Origin: Pholiota molesta | Taxonomy: Eukaryota; Basidiomycota; Agaricomycetes; Agaricales; Strophariaceae | Direction of reading: 5' to 3' | Assembly (NCBI GenBank): GCA_014925825.1 | Contig: JACGCK010000022.1 | Coordinates: 248,001-312,000 of the forward strand | DNA length: 64,000 bases | In this document: piece by piece, positions 1 to 12,249 of the stretch | Layout of the letters: every line of letters starts with the position of its first letter | Position numbering within the stretch: position 1 is the stretch's first letter | Translations under genes and position numbers: made by a program | The notes under the pieces: model-generated | The model's database searches: none | Told to the model about the DNA's origin: nothing | Seen by the model: the letters and a program-made list of their open reading frames with translations, nothing else

Positions 1-2028
1 TGAGTCGATGTCATCGTGATGGCCTTCCGAATCACCCTGCGCAGCAAGCCACCAGGTTTAATCTAGTCAAAACTGACGTCTTCTTTTCCTTCGTCTATAT
101 ACTCTCCGAGAGAAGTTTTACACTAGACAGGAAGTGCTCATCCCGAGGCTCGCTATGAGATGAACTGCAAAAGGGTTAACCAACGCATACATATTTTTGC
201 CTGTCTTTTGATGGGTAGAAGCATTCGTCGCCAAATTCAGGTTTTATGACATAGTGTCTCGAATACGTCTCAGGCTAGATTGTGAGCATTACCTGTTTCT
301 AATCTATACAAAGGACAGCCTTCCGTAATCATCGATTGCCGGTGTAGAAATGTTGAGTATTCAATTACCCGAATTGGGTATGAACGCTCCTTTTTAGGAG
401 ATCGACAATGATCATGTCGAAAGGCCACACTCAGAAGTGAAGGCAACTTGCTGAACGTAAGATGAGTTATTTATATCAGCTTTCAAATCAGATATGAGCG
501 TTTATTTATCTCCAACGCAGCCATTCCTGTTATTCTGACATCAGTGCGTTTGGCGACAAAATGTTGAAGGGGTTATGCGCCGCCGGCCGTCCGCATATTA
601 TTTACAAACTCGTCTTATTTCTTCATACAAATACGTAAGCACCAGTCTCTGTTGTGCTAGATAGATATATTTTCGATACGAACCAGTGGTACTCCAAAAA
701 ACGCGCCACGTTCTGTGCTGCTGCGGTGAAATGCATGCAACGTATGCCAGCACTCGGATACTCAGCCGTATGGCCCTCGCTTAGAATGAACTATCTTTCC
801 GGTGCACTCATTCATGCAAAATTTATTTCTCTAAATTTGACGGACTGCGATCAGGGGAAACGGAAGAGTTGCTTCAATGCAGGCAGCGTATTTATGAGTA
901 CCTCTAAATTCGAAAATATTCTCTCAGTCTTACCCGGACACGGTAGCTTTGGTGTGCCTGGCCGGTCTGGGCAGCCAAGCTTCGCGGCGAAGTGCATAAA
1001 AAGAAGGACTTGGAGATTGAGAAAAGCCAGTGCGACGGATCCGGGAGCCACCTGAGAAAAAGAAGTTCCGTAGTTTTTGCTTATCTTCGTGAATCTGATT
1101 CGTCATGTCCAGGCTTATGTTGCCTCGATCGAGAGAGTACAGCTGTTGCATGGTAATAGTTTATAGTCACCATGGAGTGGGTGTGGGTAGCTTCGCTTTA
1201 CGAGAACATTTGGGGAGCATGGTTAATACCCGTATTTGTTAATGGAAAACATACGATTGGTTCCCCACAACTCTTCTGAAGTTCCCAAGAGACAAAAAAC
1301 TACGCAACGTGAGCGATAGCATCATGGCCGTCCGTATCGCTCCGTGCAGCAACCCGCGGTTTAATTTAGTCACAAGTTGTGGTCTTCTTTCCTTCATGCC
1401 CGTTGTCCGAGAGAAACTTTGCGATGTATATCTTTATTCCGAGGATGTTGTGGGATAGATCAAAATTTAGAGAAGAAAAGAAGCATTGATAGAGGTGATT
1501 AGTGCGCTGCTTATCATTCCTTTTGTAGTTTTACAAAGATTTCCTCACACACGAGTTGGCTGAGTGAGTGATTAGGTTGAGGCTTTGAAGTGCTACAGTA
1601 CCGACCCTGCTCTGTGGCAGTGCGATCGAGCCGAAATTCTGAACGTTCTGAACGTTTGAGCGCTTACTCTAATTTTTAAACATTAGCCGCCGTGGGCAAT
1701 GGTCAGTGGTGGGATATCCATATGTAGAGTTCGAAGCTTCACAGGCGGACCCTGCAAGAAGTGAGGCAGTAACACCTCGTTTCTTTGATTGGTAACGCTT
1801 TCCTGAATACTAATAGATGTCATAAGAAAAGTATATACATGCCTAGACACAGAGGTTCAAGGGAAAAGATGCGATATTGTAGATGAGTTGGACTGTTCCT
1901 TCCTTAAGAGTGTTGAAACCATCCGGAATACTCATCCACGTTCATAACAGTATCAGAGCTGCGCAGCATAAAGAATCATCAATTATATCTTGTTTACATT
2001 TTGCAATTGCTTGCAATGCGAATACGTA
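1..2028. other. Gene-poor left end with a diverged direct repeat
   Basis: No convincing gene is seen on either strand. The open frames are short, lack family resemblance and are broken within about 130 codons. The one structure noticed is an imperfect direct repeat: bases 5-120 resemble 1316-1420, sharing the order 'atggcc', 'gcagcaa', 'ggtttaat', 'agtca', 'tcttctttt' and 'ccgagagaa'. It may be an old fragment of a mobile or duplicated sequence. Confidence 0.5.
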
Positions 2029-4420
2029 TCAGAAAGCGGCCTGAGCAGCAGCTCTTTCAGCGACCGATCCCCGAGGCTCCCAGGCGCGAACGTGGGCGTG
2101 GGGAGCCTTGACCGTGCCCTCCGGCGCACCCCACGCACCTCCTCCAGGCGTCTCATCTTCAAAACATCGCCCTTCCCCATCCACACCGTCGCTTTCCCGC
2201 CGATGTTGATTTCGCGCTCAGTGAGACCATCGCTGGTTTCATCGAGATCGCCGTCCTCCTTCCGGCAGCGTTTGATCCAGGTGTTCCGGCCAAATGCGCC
2301 AGGCCCGCCGCCTTCCATGCCATATGGCTGCCGTGTTCGCCTCTGTTATTTTAAAATAAAGTGCCCGTCAATAAAGAGTCCGGGAGCAGAGCAGGAAAGT
2401 AGCGATGGTAGCGACAAACTCACCTCTGATAAGATGGATACTTGCATCGGTTCTAAGAATTCAATCGTACGCACGGCACCTTCCCCGCCATGCCACTTGC
2501 CGACACCCCCAGAGCCCGAGCGCAGGCCGAACTCATGGATCATAACAGGGTATCTGCGCTCTAAATCTCGACGTCGCCGATGCGCGTGTTCGTAATGTGC
2601 GTATGGACGCCATCTGTACCATGCCAGGTAGGGCCGGCCCCCGATCCGCCCGCGATCGTCTAATAGCAATGTAGGCGTTGAGTGAATATGGAGATAAACG
2701 GGCGAAGTGAAGGGTGAGCGTACTTCGTAGTAACCCCATCCCGCTATGCTTTTCCCGTCTTTGTCCTTGCCGCCGGCTCCAAAGGTCAGATTACTGGATG
2801 GGTCGGTTGAGGACCACGTAGTATGGACAAATGAATTGAAGAGCGCTACGCACTTTGTGCATCCTTGACTGGCGGCAGCGGCGTGGAATGCTTTGAGAAC
2901 TACGTCTACGATGCGCTGAGAGGTCAGCACGTTGCCTCCGCACACTGCCGCGGTTCTAGATGGAGCCAGAAGGGACTTCTTTGGAATTATGACTTCAATC
3001 AGATTCGGATTAGTTTTTCGACATATGATTCTGCTTGATTATATTGGAGCTTACTTTCCAATGGAACCAGACAACCTGCGTTCAACGGAATGTCTAGATC
3101 AAGCATCGCACGCATGCAATAAATAACTGCAGAGTGCACGACCGAAATGGGCGCATTGAGATTCCCGCGGACTTCACATCCTGTGCCTTCAAAATCCAGA
3201 ACGGCGGAGCCTTTGGTTTCGTCGATCTCGACCTTGAGTGATATCTAAGGAAGACAGTGTAAGTTTTTCATATGATGAACCGATTAAATCGCTTTTACTG
3301 GAGATCCGTCATCAAGGTAGTCAATTGCTGAGAGAGTACTGCTCCCAGCGCGTTTCGCGACATCTTTGAGCAGATTTCGTACTGACATCTCTGCGTTATT
3401 TCGAATATGATACATGTATTCTTGCACAGTTCGAGGCCATAATCGTCCACAACTGCTCAGAGTGTGAGTACTGCGGGGTAAGTTTGGAGCATAGGTTCTC
3501 ACTAGCATGAATCAGCTGGATTCCTTTGTGATTGGCAGCTATTTGCTAAAATAATATAAACATGAGTCGGGTGACATCGTTATCATAAATATCAACATAC
3601 TCACCGCTTTGAGATCACTCTCGACGTCGCGTATGTTCCGGCATCCAGAGCTTCCAGATATCTGCTCGGCTTGTCACCATATACTCGATTAAACCGTCCC
3701 TGTCAAAAATACCCCCATTGACAATCTTAAAGCTGACGATCTCGGCGCCTTCTTCAAAGATGTTGACAGACGTGGGTGGCATCGACCCAGGCAGTATTCC
3801 ACCTATGTCTGCATGATGTCCGCGTGATGCAGTAAAGAGATTATCTCTTTGGTCTTGGAGTCAAAGACGGGTGTGATAATGGTTATATCTGGAAGGTGTC
3901 TGCAGACAAGACAGTGAGAAGGCAAATGCTGAAAGAAGATTTAAAACATACGAGCCGCCCGCATGAGGAGATTTGTCATTAACACGTCGCCTTCCTTCAG
4001 AGAGTCTCCATAAAGATTCATTTGATACTTGACAGCACTTGTCAATTGCTAAATTGATCTGAGCACCCACAGGAGAGGTAAAGAGACGTACAAGCTCATG
4101 GATCCCAGATGGATGGGAATGAATGGAGCATTTGCGACCAAGTCGCCATCTGGGGCGAAGAGTGCACAAGAAAATCGAGACGTTCCTTGATGTTGGTGCT
4201 AATGGAAGTCTGCTGCAGGACCGTCCCATTGCCTCCGCGACACTCATGAAGCGGTTCGCAAAGAGGGTAAGTAAGATTGGATCAGGACCATTGCTGGGAG
4301 TCCTGGTTCGCGATTCAGATGGTTTAGACATTGCGGAAAGAATCGTGCAGGCGCCGAGGGTTGCGTTAGATTTGGGCGATTCCCTTCTTATAACGATGAT
4401 GTCGCAATTCCGTTCGCTTT
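2029..4420 (-). pseudogene. 5-oxoprolinase (HyuB-type) C-terminal half, frameshifted and lacking its N-terminal half
   Basis: 5-Oxoprolinase opens 5-oxo-L-proline to glutamate using ATP in the gamma-glutamyl cycle. On the minus strand the conserved blocks of its HyuB half follow in order: LTLFANRFMSVAEAMGR, then a stretch equivalent to TNIKERLDF near 4180, [19 protein letters not shown] near 3750, VQEYMYHIRNNAEMSVRNLL near 3400, FEGTGCEVRGNLNAP near 3180, GGNVLTSQRIVDVVLKAF at 2940, RYPVMIHEFGLRSGSGG near 2530 and INIGGKATVWMGKGD near 2190. The family tail ending SVAERAAAQAAF closes at a TGA at 2029. The HyuA half expected upstream is absent: only about 370 nt separate the remnant from the UBR7-like gene. 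Single-base frameshifts lie near 4222, 4172 and 2152. The frameshifts could be sequence errors; the missing half cannot. It is either a truncated pseudogene or a stand-alone HyuB-like protein. Confidence 0.8.
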
Positions 4421-4791
4421 CCGGAGTCCTGTTGCGTCGCTCCTTGGGCTCTCCGTCGGAGTCTCCGAGAGTTCGCTAGCGGGTATCAAGTTGTTGATAA
4501 GGATATTTCGTTGTCTCTTCCCCGGCTTGTAAAAAATGTACAGAAATATGGGCTGAAATGACAGCCAGGAGGATTAATCGATTGGACGTAGTTGTGGAGA
4601 CAGTTTGAGAGACAGTGGGCAACTGAGGAATAACGGACCGGGCGGACCGGATATTGATGTTGACAAACAAGGCTTGAGCACTGCGTCTACCAGCGCCCAC
4701 CCTTGTTGTCCAGCCTCCAACCAACATCTGGAACAGACTCTCAGATTCTGCAGCAGAGGCCTATTCGACCGGAATAACCACACGACTGGAG

Positions 4792-6473
4792 ATGGCTGCT
4801 ACGCTCTCAGAATTCCTCAATTCCCAGGACGAGCTGTCAGAGAGGCAGCGCTTGCTCTTCCACATCAGTTTTCGCAATGCACATATTCTTTGGGCCCCCT
4901 AAGGTGCCATCTCGCTTATCATTCCATGCGGACGCCCACCCTAACCATCTTGAACAGACAAGCGGTTTACCTTTGCCTTACCTGTCCAGAGGCTCGTGGA
5001 TTGTGCTCTGCCTGTTCTGTGGCATGTCACACAGACCATGAGCAAATCGAACTGTGAGCGGCTGCGGTTCTTGAGATTATCTTTGGCTTATCCGATAACT
5101 TCCGCCTGTCCTCAAGGTTTCCAAAAAGAAACTTCCGCTGCGACTGTCCAACAACCACAATTGCCCATTCTTGCACGTTGCATCCTAAACTAGAAGAAGA
5201 AAACTCCACGAATGAATATGGCCAAAATTTCAAAGGCCTATTCTGCAGATGCGGAAGGCCGTATGATGCCAAAAAGGAGAAGGAGACAATGATTCAATGT
5301 CTTGCCTGTGAAGTTCGTTCGTGGCTAGTCTGATTTGTTCTCTCCTCACCGATTGCTGATATGATGATTTATTCAGGATTGGTTCCATGAATCATGTTGC
5401 AACCTCAGAGAAAGACCAAGCTCTAGAGAACCCAGTCCTGCTATACCGCTCGAAGAGGCCCCACATACAACGCAGATGACTGAGGCCGAGAACGGCGATG
5501 ATGCAGCCTCGGAAGCGTCCTCCTCGGGGCTTCCCCCACCACTCATCACCGGGGACGAGTATGAAAGCTTTATTTGCGGAATGTGCGCCCTTCGCAACCC
5601 CACTGTGAAGCGTTGGATGGGAACTGCCGGTACTATAATTGTCGCCCGCGAGACTCCTGATGGGCCATGGCTTCGGATAGAGGGACCATCCAAGGCAGGT
5701 GAAGAGCTTATTGAAATAGACAGCCTCGGCCAAGACGAACCAAAACCCGGTGACAAGCGTCCTGTGTCTCCCTCGGCTCTTGATGGGCCAGAAGCTAAAC
5801 GCGCAAAGGGCGCATCTCACACGGTCCCCTCGCCATCTGCGTCGTGTCTTGCACCCCCTCAGCACCCTCTTGCAAAATCTACACTATCTGCTCTGGAAGG
5901 AACCGATAAAGATCGCTTACTCGGCACTGGTGATATATTTTTTACTCTGGGATTCAGAGAGAGATGGTGTCACTGCGCTTCGGTCAGTTATTGACTTTAT
6001 TAATTTGGGTATTTTTAGCCTTTTCCGCCTAATGCCCTTTCTCTAGTGTTTACCACCTTTGAAATCTGATTCGTACCTTTTGGAAGATGAAGAAACTTAT
6101 GAGCCCCCAGAAGATCCAGATTCAGGTTCATTAACCTTTTCTCGTCGGCGGCGTTTGTTCACTGACTTTTCATGAACTCAACAATTCTCTAGGACTCTCT
6201 TTAGAAGAGCTCGGCATGCGCGCCCTAGAAAGGATACCACGCGAGAGAGCTATAGATGGAATTCACGCTTTCAATGAGATGAGGTACGAATTCAACTTCC
6301 ATCGCCAAGAAGCCATGAGGGTCTGATAATAGCTACCATGTGAATTAAACGCCAGGGATGACCTAGTCAAATTCCTCCGCCCGTTTGCGCAGGACGGCAA
6401 AGTGGTGAACGAATCTGATGTCCGAGAGTTCTTCGCTTCTTTAACAGAGGCTGCAAAGAAAGGCCGGCAATAG
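4792..6473 (+). CDS. UBR7-like E3 ubiquitin ligase (UBR box plus PHD finger)
   Basis: UBR7 proteins bind N-terminal or histone targets and ubiquitinate them in the nucleus. The proposed start MAATLSEFLNSQDEL is followed by a UBR box with CLTCPEARGLCSACSVACH and a second part RNFRCDCPT after an intron. A PHD-type finger follows, FCRCGRPYDAKKEKETMIQC continuing after an intron as DWFHESCC. An acidic linker comes next, then the family's C-terminal helix region ending KVVNESDVREFFASL before TAG at 6471-6473. At least five introns are needed. The frame set by the start codon shifts by one base near 4836, inside CTGTCAG; one more G there joins it to the UBR-box frame, so this is probably a sequence error. 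The gene diverges from the 5-oxoprolinase remnant. Confidence 0.83.
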
Positions 6474-8632
6474 TTCTGGAACCCCTTCCCTTTTTAGGTC
6501 CGGTGCGCATTGCACGCACACTCCACAGCCGTGTCCGACTCGATGCATTCGCAAACTTTTTGTACTAACCAATTGACTCTGTCATCAGTATCAGCCCAGT
6601 ATCCTCGACGGAACTGTATTCCATGCGCTCAGGGGTAATGAAGAGTGATCATTCTCATGTGCTGGTTATTTCTATGTGATGCTCTCTTCCATGAGTTTTT
6701 TTTCCAGTCTATTCGGCTAGTTTGTAGAGACAAACATGCGAAGCATGATGGAATGGGCCTGGGAGAGAACTTCACACGGAGGCAATCGCTCGAGCATTAT
6801 AGATAGGTCTTGGATTGTAAAGCTTGTAACATATTCGCAGGTTCACTTCGTAACTTTCATTGAGTTGAATGATGTGCTCTCACTAGATTTGGACGTCTTT
6901 CGCGTTGCAGATCTTATCAGCTGCATATCATGGCCCGTCGCGCACCACGCCCACTGTCGCGGGTTGCACACAGGATCAGCGCTCAAAAACAATTCTGATG
7001 AGCCTTTTCTATCAACTTGACTGTGCACTTCTTCTGACCAGAATCTGACTATCATATGTTGATTCATCTCACAAATTAGCCTAAGTCTGGAAGAGATCTG
7101 GGAACCGCTTGCCGTAAGTCGCTCTCGCAAAAATCCACATGCAACTTGAGTGTATCAATAGTGTTACTACCAAAAATTTTGTATGCCTTTGATTCCCAGG
7201 TCACTATTATTTGGCCATCATGAAAGTGATATTACTTGCTTCAGTTCGTTTGAATAGCTCTTATCTGCATGGGTTTCCATATCTCTAGGGCCAACCTTTC
7301 TTGCAGATCATTAAAATGAATGGTAAATATCCGCCGACATGAAGATGGGCAGCATCCAATTCTCAAACTTCCCAATCAACAATCATCTTCACCTCCATTC
7401 TAGTTACCTGAGTCCCCCATGATAATCTTTGAATAATCAATCGGTCCCAGTCGGTTCCGGAGTCTCGGAATCGTGGGTGGGGTACGTACCAGTGTGCATG
7501 GCAGATTCAGATGTCAGAATTTCCAGCTGTCGTCTTACACTGTCTAGGTCCCGAAAATAAAGCAGCGTGGCGAGCGGCCGCCTACTGCCATGGATGTTTG
7601 AATGATTATCATGGCGCCGCACGGTGCATGGCTGGGTGGGGGTTCTTATTTTCTTATTTTTACCGGACAAACCAGCTAGGCCGCTGTATTCGCGTGATTA
7701 TTTTTGGGATCTCCGGCTGTCCATGGCCATTGAAAGAGACTTGACGAAATCCATATCATGGTTTATCCACGGAGACGTCCGATTTGTATTTGCACTTATC
7801 AGAATTGTAGAAGACTCTTGGTTGAGCAGTTCACCGCCAAAATGTAGACGCAATACTTTCCCAAACCGAACTTATTCCGCCAAGTTCAAAGCGATCGCTT
7901 CATAACTTGAAGCATTCAACAAAGCATATCATGCAAGTTGCCGACGACGATCTTCTTCAATTAATTCACATAGAAGAAGGAAGGCAATGCGAATCACAAG
8001 GACTTGATAACTTCAAACTATTTATTTTATTTTATTCGACTGACATTTTTCAAGTAATCGCATCTAGCAGTAGTAAGTACCGCAACAGTACCGAGTCCAG
8101 ACATACTGTATGCATGAGTGTTACATCTGATCTGCATGTTCCAAATGCCTCTGGTGTCGGACGTTCTCTACTCGAGCTTATATAGTCCAGCACTGCTTCA
8201 GGGTCGGTTTTCCCATGAAAACTGAGCTGTTTTATTTTTGCTCCCAAGATAAAGGGGGAAAGAATCGCCAGTGTGAAATATGAATCGGGGAGATCGGATT
8301 GACGTTGTTAGTAGCCATCAATGCATCATACTTTTTGTCCACAGTGGAAGTGCTTTCAAACCTGCCACTTCTTTGGTGGCATTAGATATTCACAAGTAAA
8401 TGGATGATGGGTAGCGAGAAGGCCAACGCCATCGAGAAACATTCAATTCTATAGAGAACTGTTGTACACTCTAAGTTGGACAAAATTTGGACAAAATGCT
8501 AGAAATATGATGTGCAGATAATCATAAATAGTGTAAATTCGTTATCATTGCCCCCGGACGTTAGTTAAAGAAAAGAACGTGTCGTGCGTAAAAAGACGAA
8601 GTCGAGAACCGTCTGCGAAGTACATTCGCGAA
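6474..8632. other. Intergenic, no gene recognised
   Basis: About 2.1 kb between the 3' ends of the UBR7-like gene and the acyl-CoA oxidase-like gene. Open frames stay under about 95 codons, carry no recognisable domain and do not join through plausible introns. AT-rich stretches are frequent. Nothing specific can be supported. Confidence 0.5.
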
Positions 8633-10700
8633 CTAGAGGACGGCCTGGAACGGCTCTATGTGAGGAATCGCATTGCCCGAATAAACCGTAAGCGACCCCA
8701 AATAGTCTTTCCATCTGCTATCGGACACAATGGGGGCAGAGACGTATTTTTCGATGTTGAGTTGGTCCAGGAAGTCTCAAGTGTGGCATGAAGGACGAGA
8801 CAGCGGCGTCTTCGCGCCTTCGCTGCTCCATGCGAGAGATTTTGGCTTCTTCTGAATACCAAGCAGGATCCTGCCGGATAATAGCAGATTCGTAGACATC
8901 AAGAATTGGCTTTGGAAGCCCAGCTTGACCGCCGCGATACGCGAGCGCATGACCGATAGCTTCGATAACAGTCTGTGACTGTGGCAGAATAAGAGAATTG
9001 AAGGCGTCACTGCGATGTTCGCACTTGAGCGAGGTAAAGAGGTCGTGATTCTCCTGAAGAAGCGAGGTGGCATGCTGGGCCAGGAGAGACTCCGAGGGAT
9101 TAGGCATTGCGATTTCGAAATGACGCTGGAGTAACTCCGAGAAAAGTCGAATGCATAAGTGAGCACATCGCCTTCTGCAATGATCACGCCTTTGCCGTCG
9201 TTCTAAAAAAAAAAGTTGTCGGATTAATTATGTATCGGAAGGACATAGCGGGGCAAACCTCAATTCTAGCCATATAATTTTGTTCAAAGGTACCTTGTGC
9301 CCCGCAGCGCTCAGCAACTTCGGGAGCACATCGTTGGAAATGCCGGCAGACAGTAGTTTTGATGATAACGACATGGCGTGGCGCACGCGGTGGTCGGCAG
9401 AGTCCTCCATCGCGTGTCTAACTGCGGTGGGGAACCAGTTGGCCATGACCATACCGACAGCCGTCGCGTGCGCGATGGGCCACTGCTGAGTCCGGAAAGT
9501 GATGATAGGCGTGGGTTCGTTGTTCTTGCCGAGGAGAGACCGGTGCATAGAGTACCGACCCCAATGAAAGCGACTGCCTTGATGGCTGATATCCACGGAG
9601 CGGGTACGGCCATGGTGCCCAACTGAATGCGCCAGATTTCGTCCCACCATGCTTCGAGTGGGCGGCTGGGCTTGGTGACATCATATATGTCCGATGCCAC
9701 AAGCGCGGAATGGGGTAGGATAACATGATCAAATGTAGTGATGGAAAAATCAGAGGACCGGTGCCACTCCGGGGAGGCAGGCGCGTAGATCGAACACCTT
9801 GATACATCTCGCGCTCGTTGCAGATGGGGACCAGGAAAAAACGACAGCCACGATCTTCACCTTCACGATGAGACGCGCCATCACCAGCGCGACCTTGGGT
9901 ATCTTAAAGGCTGGACTTGACGCTGGCATGAACCTGATTAATTAAAGTTAGTATCAACAATTAACCCAGAAGGTAAACGGACACGTACTTCGCGGCTTCT
10001 TCCCGTGGGGTGTGGAGAATGTAGCCATCATGGGTCTGGGTGGCGGTGGTTTCAATGTTGAAGGCATCGAGCCCATGACCGCGTTCCGTTAGGAGATAGA
10101 GCCCCACAGTTTCGAATCGAAGAAGACGCTGAACAAGCGGTTTGAAGTCGGGGCGTTTTCGCAGATGCCGTGATAGAGTGCCAATGGCTAGCCCGACGTG
10201 GGCAGCTAATACTGTGAACATGGCAATATCCAAGGACATGATAGGGTCGTTCATCATTCCCCAGAACCGGTCTGAGCAGAATTGGATTCGGAAGCCGTGA
10301 GTCCTAATAATAATAAAGTAAGGATTAAATACGACATTACAGAAACAGAAGTAGTACGAACTATGAGTTTGCAAGACGAGTTTAGCTCTTTGGTAAGTCA
10401 AAGCGACACGCTCTTCAGAGGAAGGAGTTCGCTCTTGACAGTGAAGAGAGGATGCGAGTGGAGTTGGTTCTGCATGACGGGCAGGAAATGAAGTCGGGAT
10501 TCCAAGAAATCAGTTCTTTGAAAGTCCTTTTAAGCGCTTCCAGGACATGGCCGCTGGGAAGAATATTTACAAAAGTCGCATAAGTCGAAAAACTTCTGTT
10601 ATCGCCTATGTGAGTTTCTGAGATGCAAAGTGGTGAAATTGAGAAGTGGCCATCACGCTTAGGATAAAATAAACAACACATCTGGACTTCGCATCAGGTA
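8633..10700 (-). CDS. Acyl-CoA oxidase/dehydrogenase-like flavoprotein
   Basis: Acyl-CoA oxidases carry out the first, FAD-dependent step of peroxisomal beta-oxidation. On the minus strand the order of family blocks is kept: HPLFTVKSE and ALTYQRAKLVLQ near 10400, LLRFETVGLYLLTERGHGLD near 10100, TATQTHDGYILHTPREEAAK near 10020, NNEPTPIITFRTQQWPIAHA near 9500, DHRVRHAMSLSSKLLSAG near 9370, VIIAEGDVLTYA near 9180, NSLILPQSQTVIEAIGHALA near 8970, and PAWYSEEAKISRMEQRRRED near 8840. The C-terminus runs to TAG at 8633 and has no obvious SKL-type peroxisome signal. Frames shift by one base near 10421, 9140 and 8790, so the reading is broken as written. Sequence error is likely, but a young pseudogene is possible. 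The 5' end is uncertain. Confidence 0.72.
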
Positions 10701-10989
10701 GCCGGGTATGCAATATCGCAAAATGACTAAAAATATAAGTCATCTCAGTCAATCTGCAGAGGCGGACGAAATTGCGGTTAATATATCGTAGAGATGGTCT
10801 CAATGAAGAATCAGTAGATAGAACTCAAAATGTGAGCAGAATTCACCTTTTTTGACGTTCAGTGCGAAACGGAAGATCGGAATGCAGTTATCAGAGATTG
10901 AGAAGGGAAGCCGGCCCCCCATGATGCTCGGTAGCAGCACTCTGGGAGAGTTTTCCGTTTATTTCGGTGGAAGACAGCTGGAACCGCCG

Positions 10990-11189
10990 TTTCTCACCTA
11001 AAACTGTGCAAACGACAAAGCAAGCCAAGTTAAACCGCCCGCGTCATTGGAGGTCCCAGAAGAGTGGATTCGGTGTGAAGCACGAGCATATGATGCGCAG
11101 ATATTGTCGTATCTTTGGCTTGTCTGCATCGAGATCTTTCCTGAACTTCCCGGCATTTGGTACGACCTTCTGAAGGCCCGAGAAAGTTC
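10990..11189 (+). other. Orphan exon-like segment
   Basis: One frame reads through about 60 codons with protein-like composition, including SLEVPEEWIRCEARAYDAQI and LWLVCIEIFPELPGIWYDLL. It ends at a strong donor, GTAAGT, just after 11187. An upstream TAA and the lack of a clear next exon prevent a full model. The family is not recognised. It could be part of a broken or lineage-specific gene spanning about 10.9-11.9 kb. Confidence 0.35.
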
Positions 11190-12249
11190 GTAAGTAGAAC
11201 ATGAGTGCATGGTTAAATTGAGATTCTGCCGAAGGCTGCCGGAACAGAAAAATAAATGGGAAGCGATATGGGAGATGGGGTGATGGAGGTTGTAGACAGG
11301 GGAGTGGGCGCACGTGCTATCGGCGTCTGCAGCAAGCGCTGTCCTTGTGTGGCGAGGGCATTGTGGCGCATTGTCGTCCTCGGCGACCCTGACTCGCCCT
11401 TTCTTGTTCTCTACCACCATATTCTCTACAGCCCGATCCTCGAGGCTTTCTTACTCGACAAGGCACACGCATCATACACTGTGCGAGCAATCGCGGAGTC
11501 TCTAGCTCATGGAATCTCCCGTGCGACCTATTCTTTAGAAAGCCCATTAACACGAACTGGTTATTGCGCTTGTGGACATCTGTTTCCTTGGTTTTCGCCA
11601 ATGGCTTGCGCCTATATTCTTTCCGGAGTAGGGTCCTTGCTCTTGAACCATCAGAAAACGAATACCCTGAGCTGGCACTCAGTTGTGGGCAGGTGGGTCT
11701 TTTCACTAGGGCTTTCAACAAGGCTGCGATGCGAAGCGCATGGCAAAGAACCCGTATGGCTGTTCTTTTCACAGCGTTATCATTGCTATGTCCATCAATG
11801 GAATACACTGCAGCCTTCTTTATCACTCCCCATTTACTATCAGCTATCCTTGGAACTTCTCGGCATATTGGATACACTGTACACGGTTGGCAAGGCTCAA
11901 CAGACTCAATAATATCAATGTCAATCTACCCATCCGATAATTGAGATATATATCTTGCCTTGTCATCCTGTGCATATGTCGCGCGCTGCTTGTCTAAAGC
12001 GACCATCGGAGGCGTGGGTTGGGCATGGAGGCATAAAAAACGTCAACTGGTTGCCGACACCTTCCTGGTGGGAGTATAGACTTACAAATTTAGAACATCA
12101 GAGTTTGAATCCGCCAATTTATAGAAATGGCTTCATTGCCGACCTACAAGCGTGCAGGACATGGGAACGTGTGCAAAGTGGTCTTCGGTAGTCTTGTTGC
12201 CTCAGGCCGTATATTCCAAGGCAGCTCTTTGCTCTTCACCCACCTTCAT
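11190..12249. other. Ambiguous region upstream of the MFS gene
   Basis: A 218-codon plus-strand frame (11256-11912) and a 186-codon minus-strand frame (11317-11877) overlap. Neither shows a domain, signal peptide or exon structure that I recognise, and they cannot both be coding. The last few hundred bases should hold the promoter of the transporter that starts at 12250. Confidence 0.3.

Noticed and set aside
11317..11877. A 186-codon minus-strand frame
   Set aside because: No domain, no family resemblance, and an overlapping plus-strand frame of equal quality; neither can be supported.
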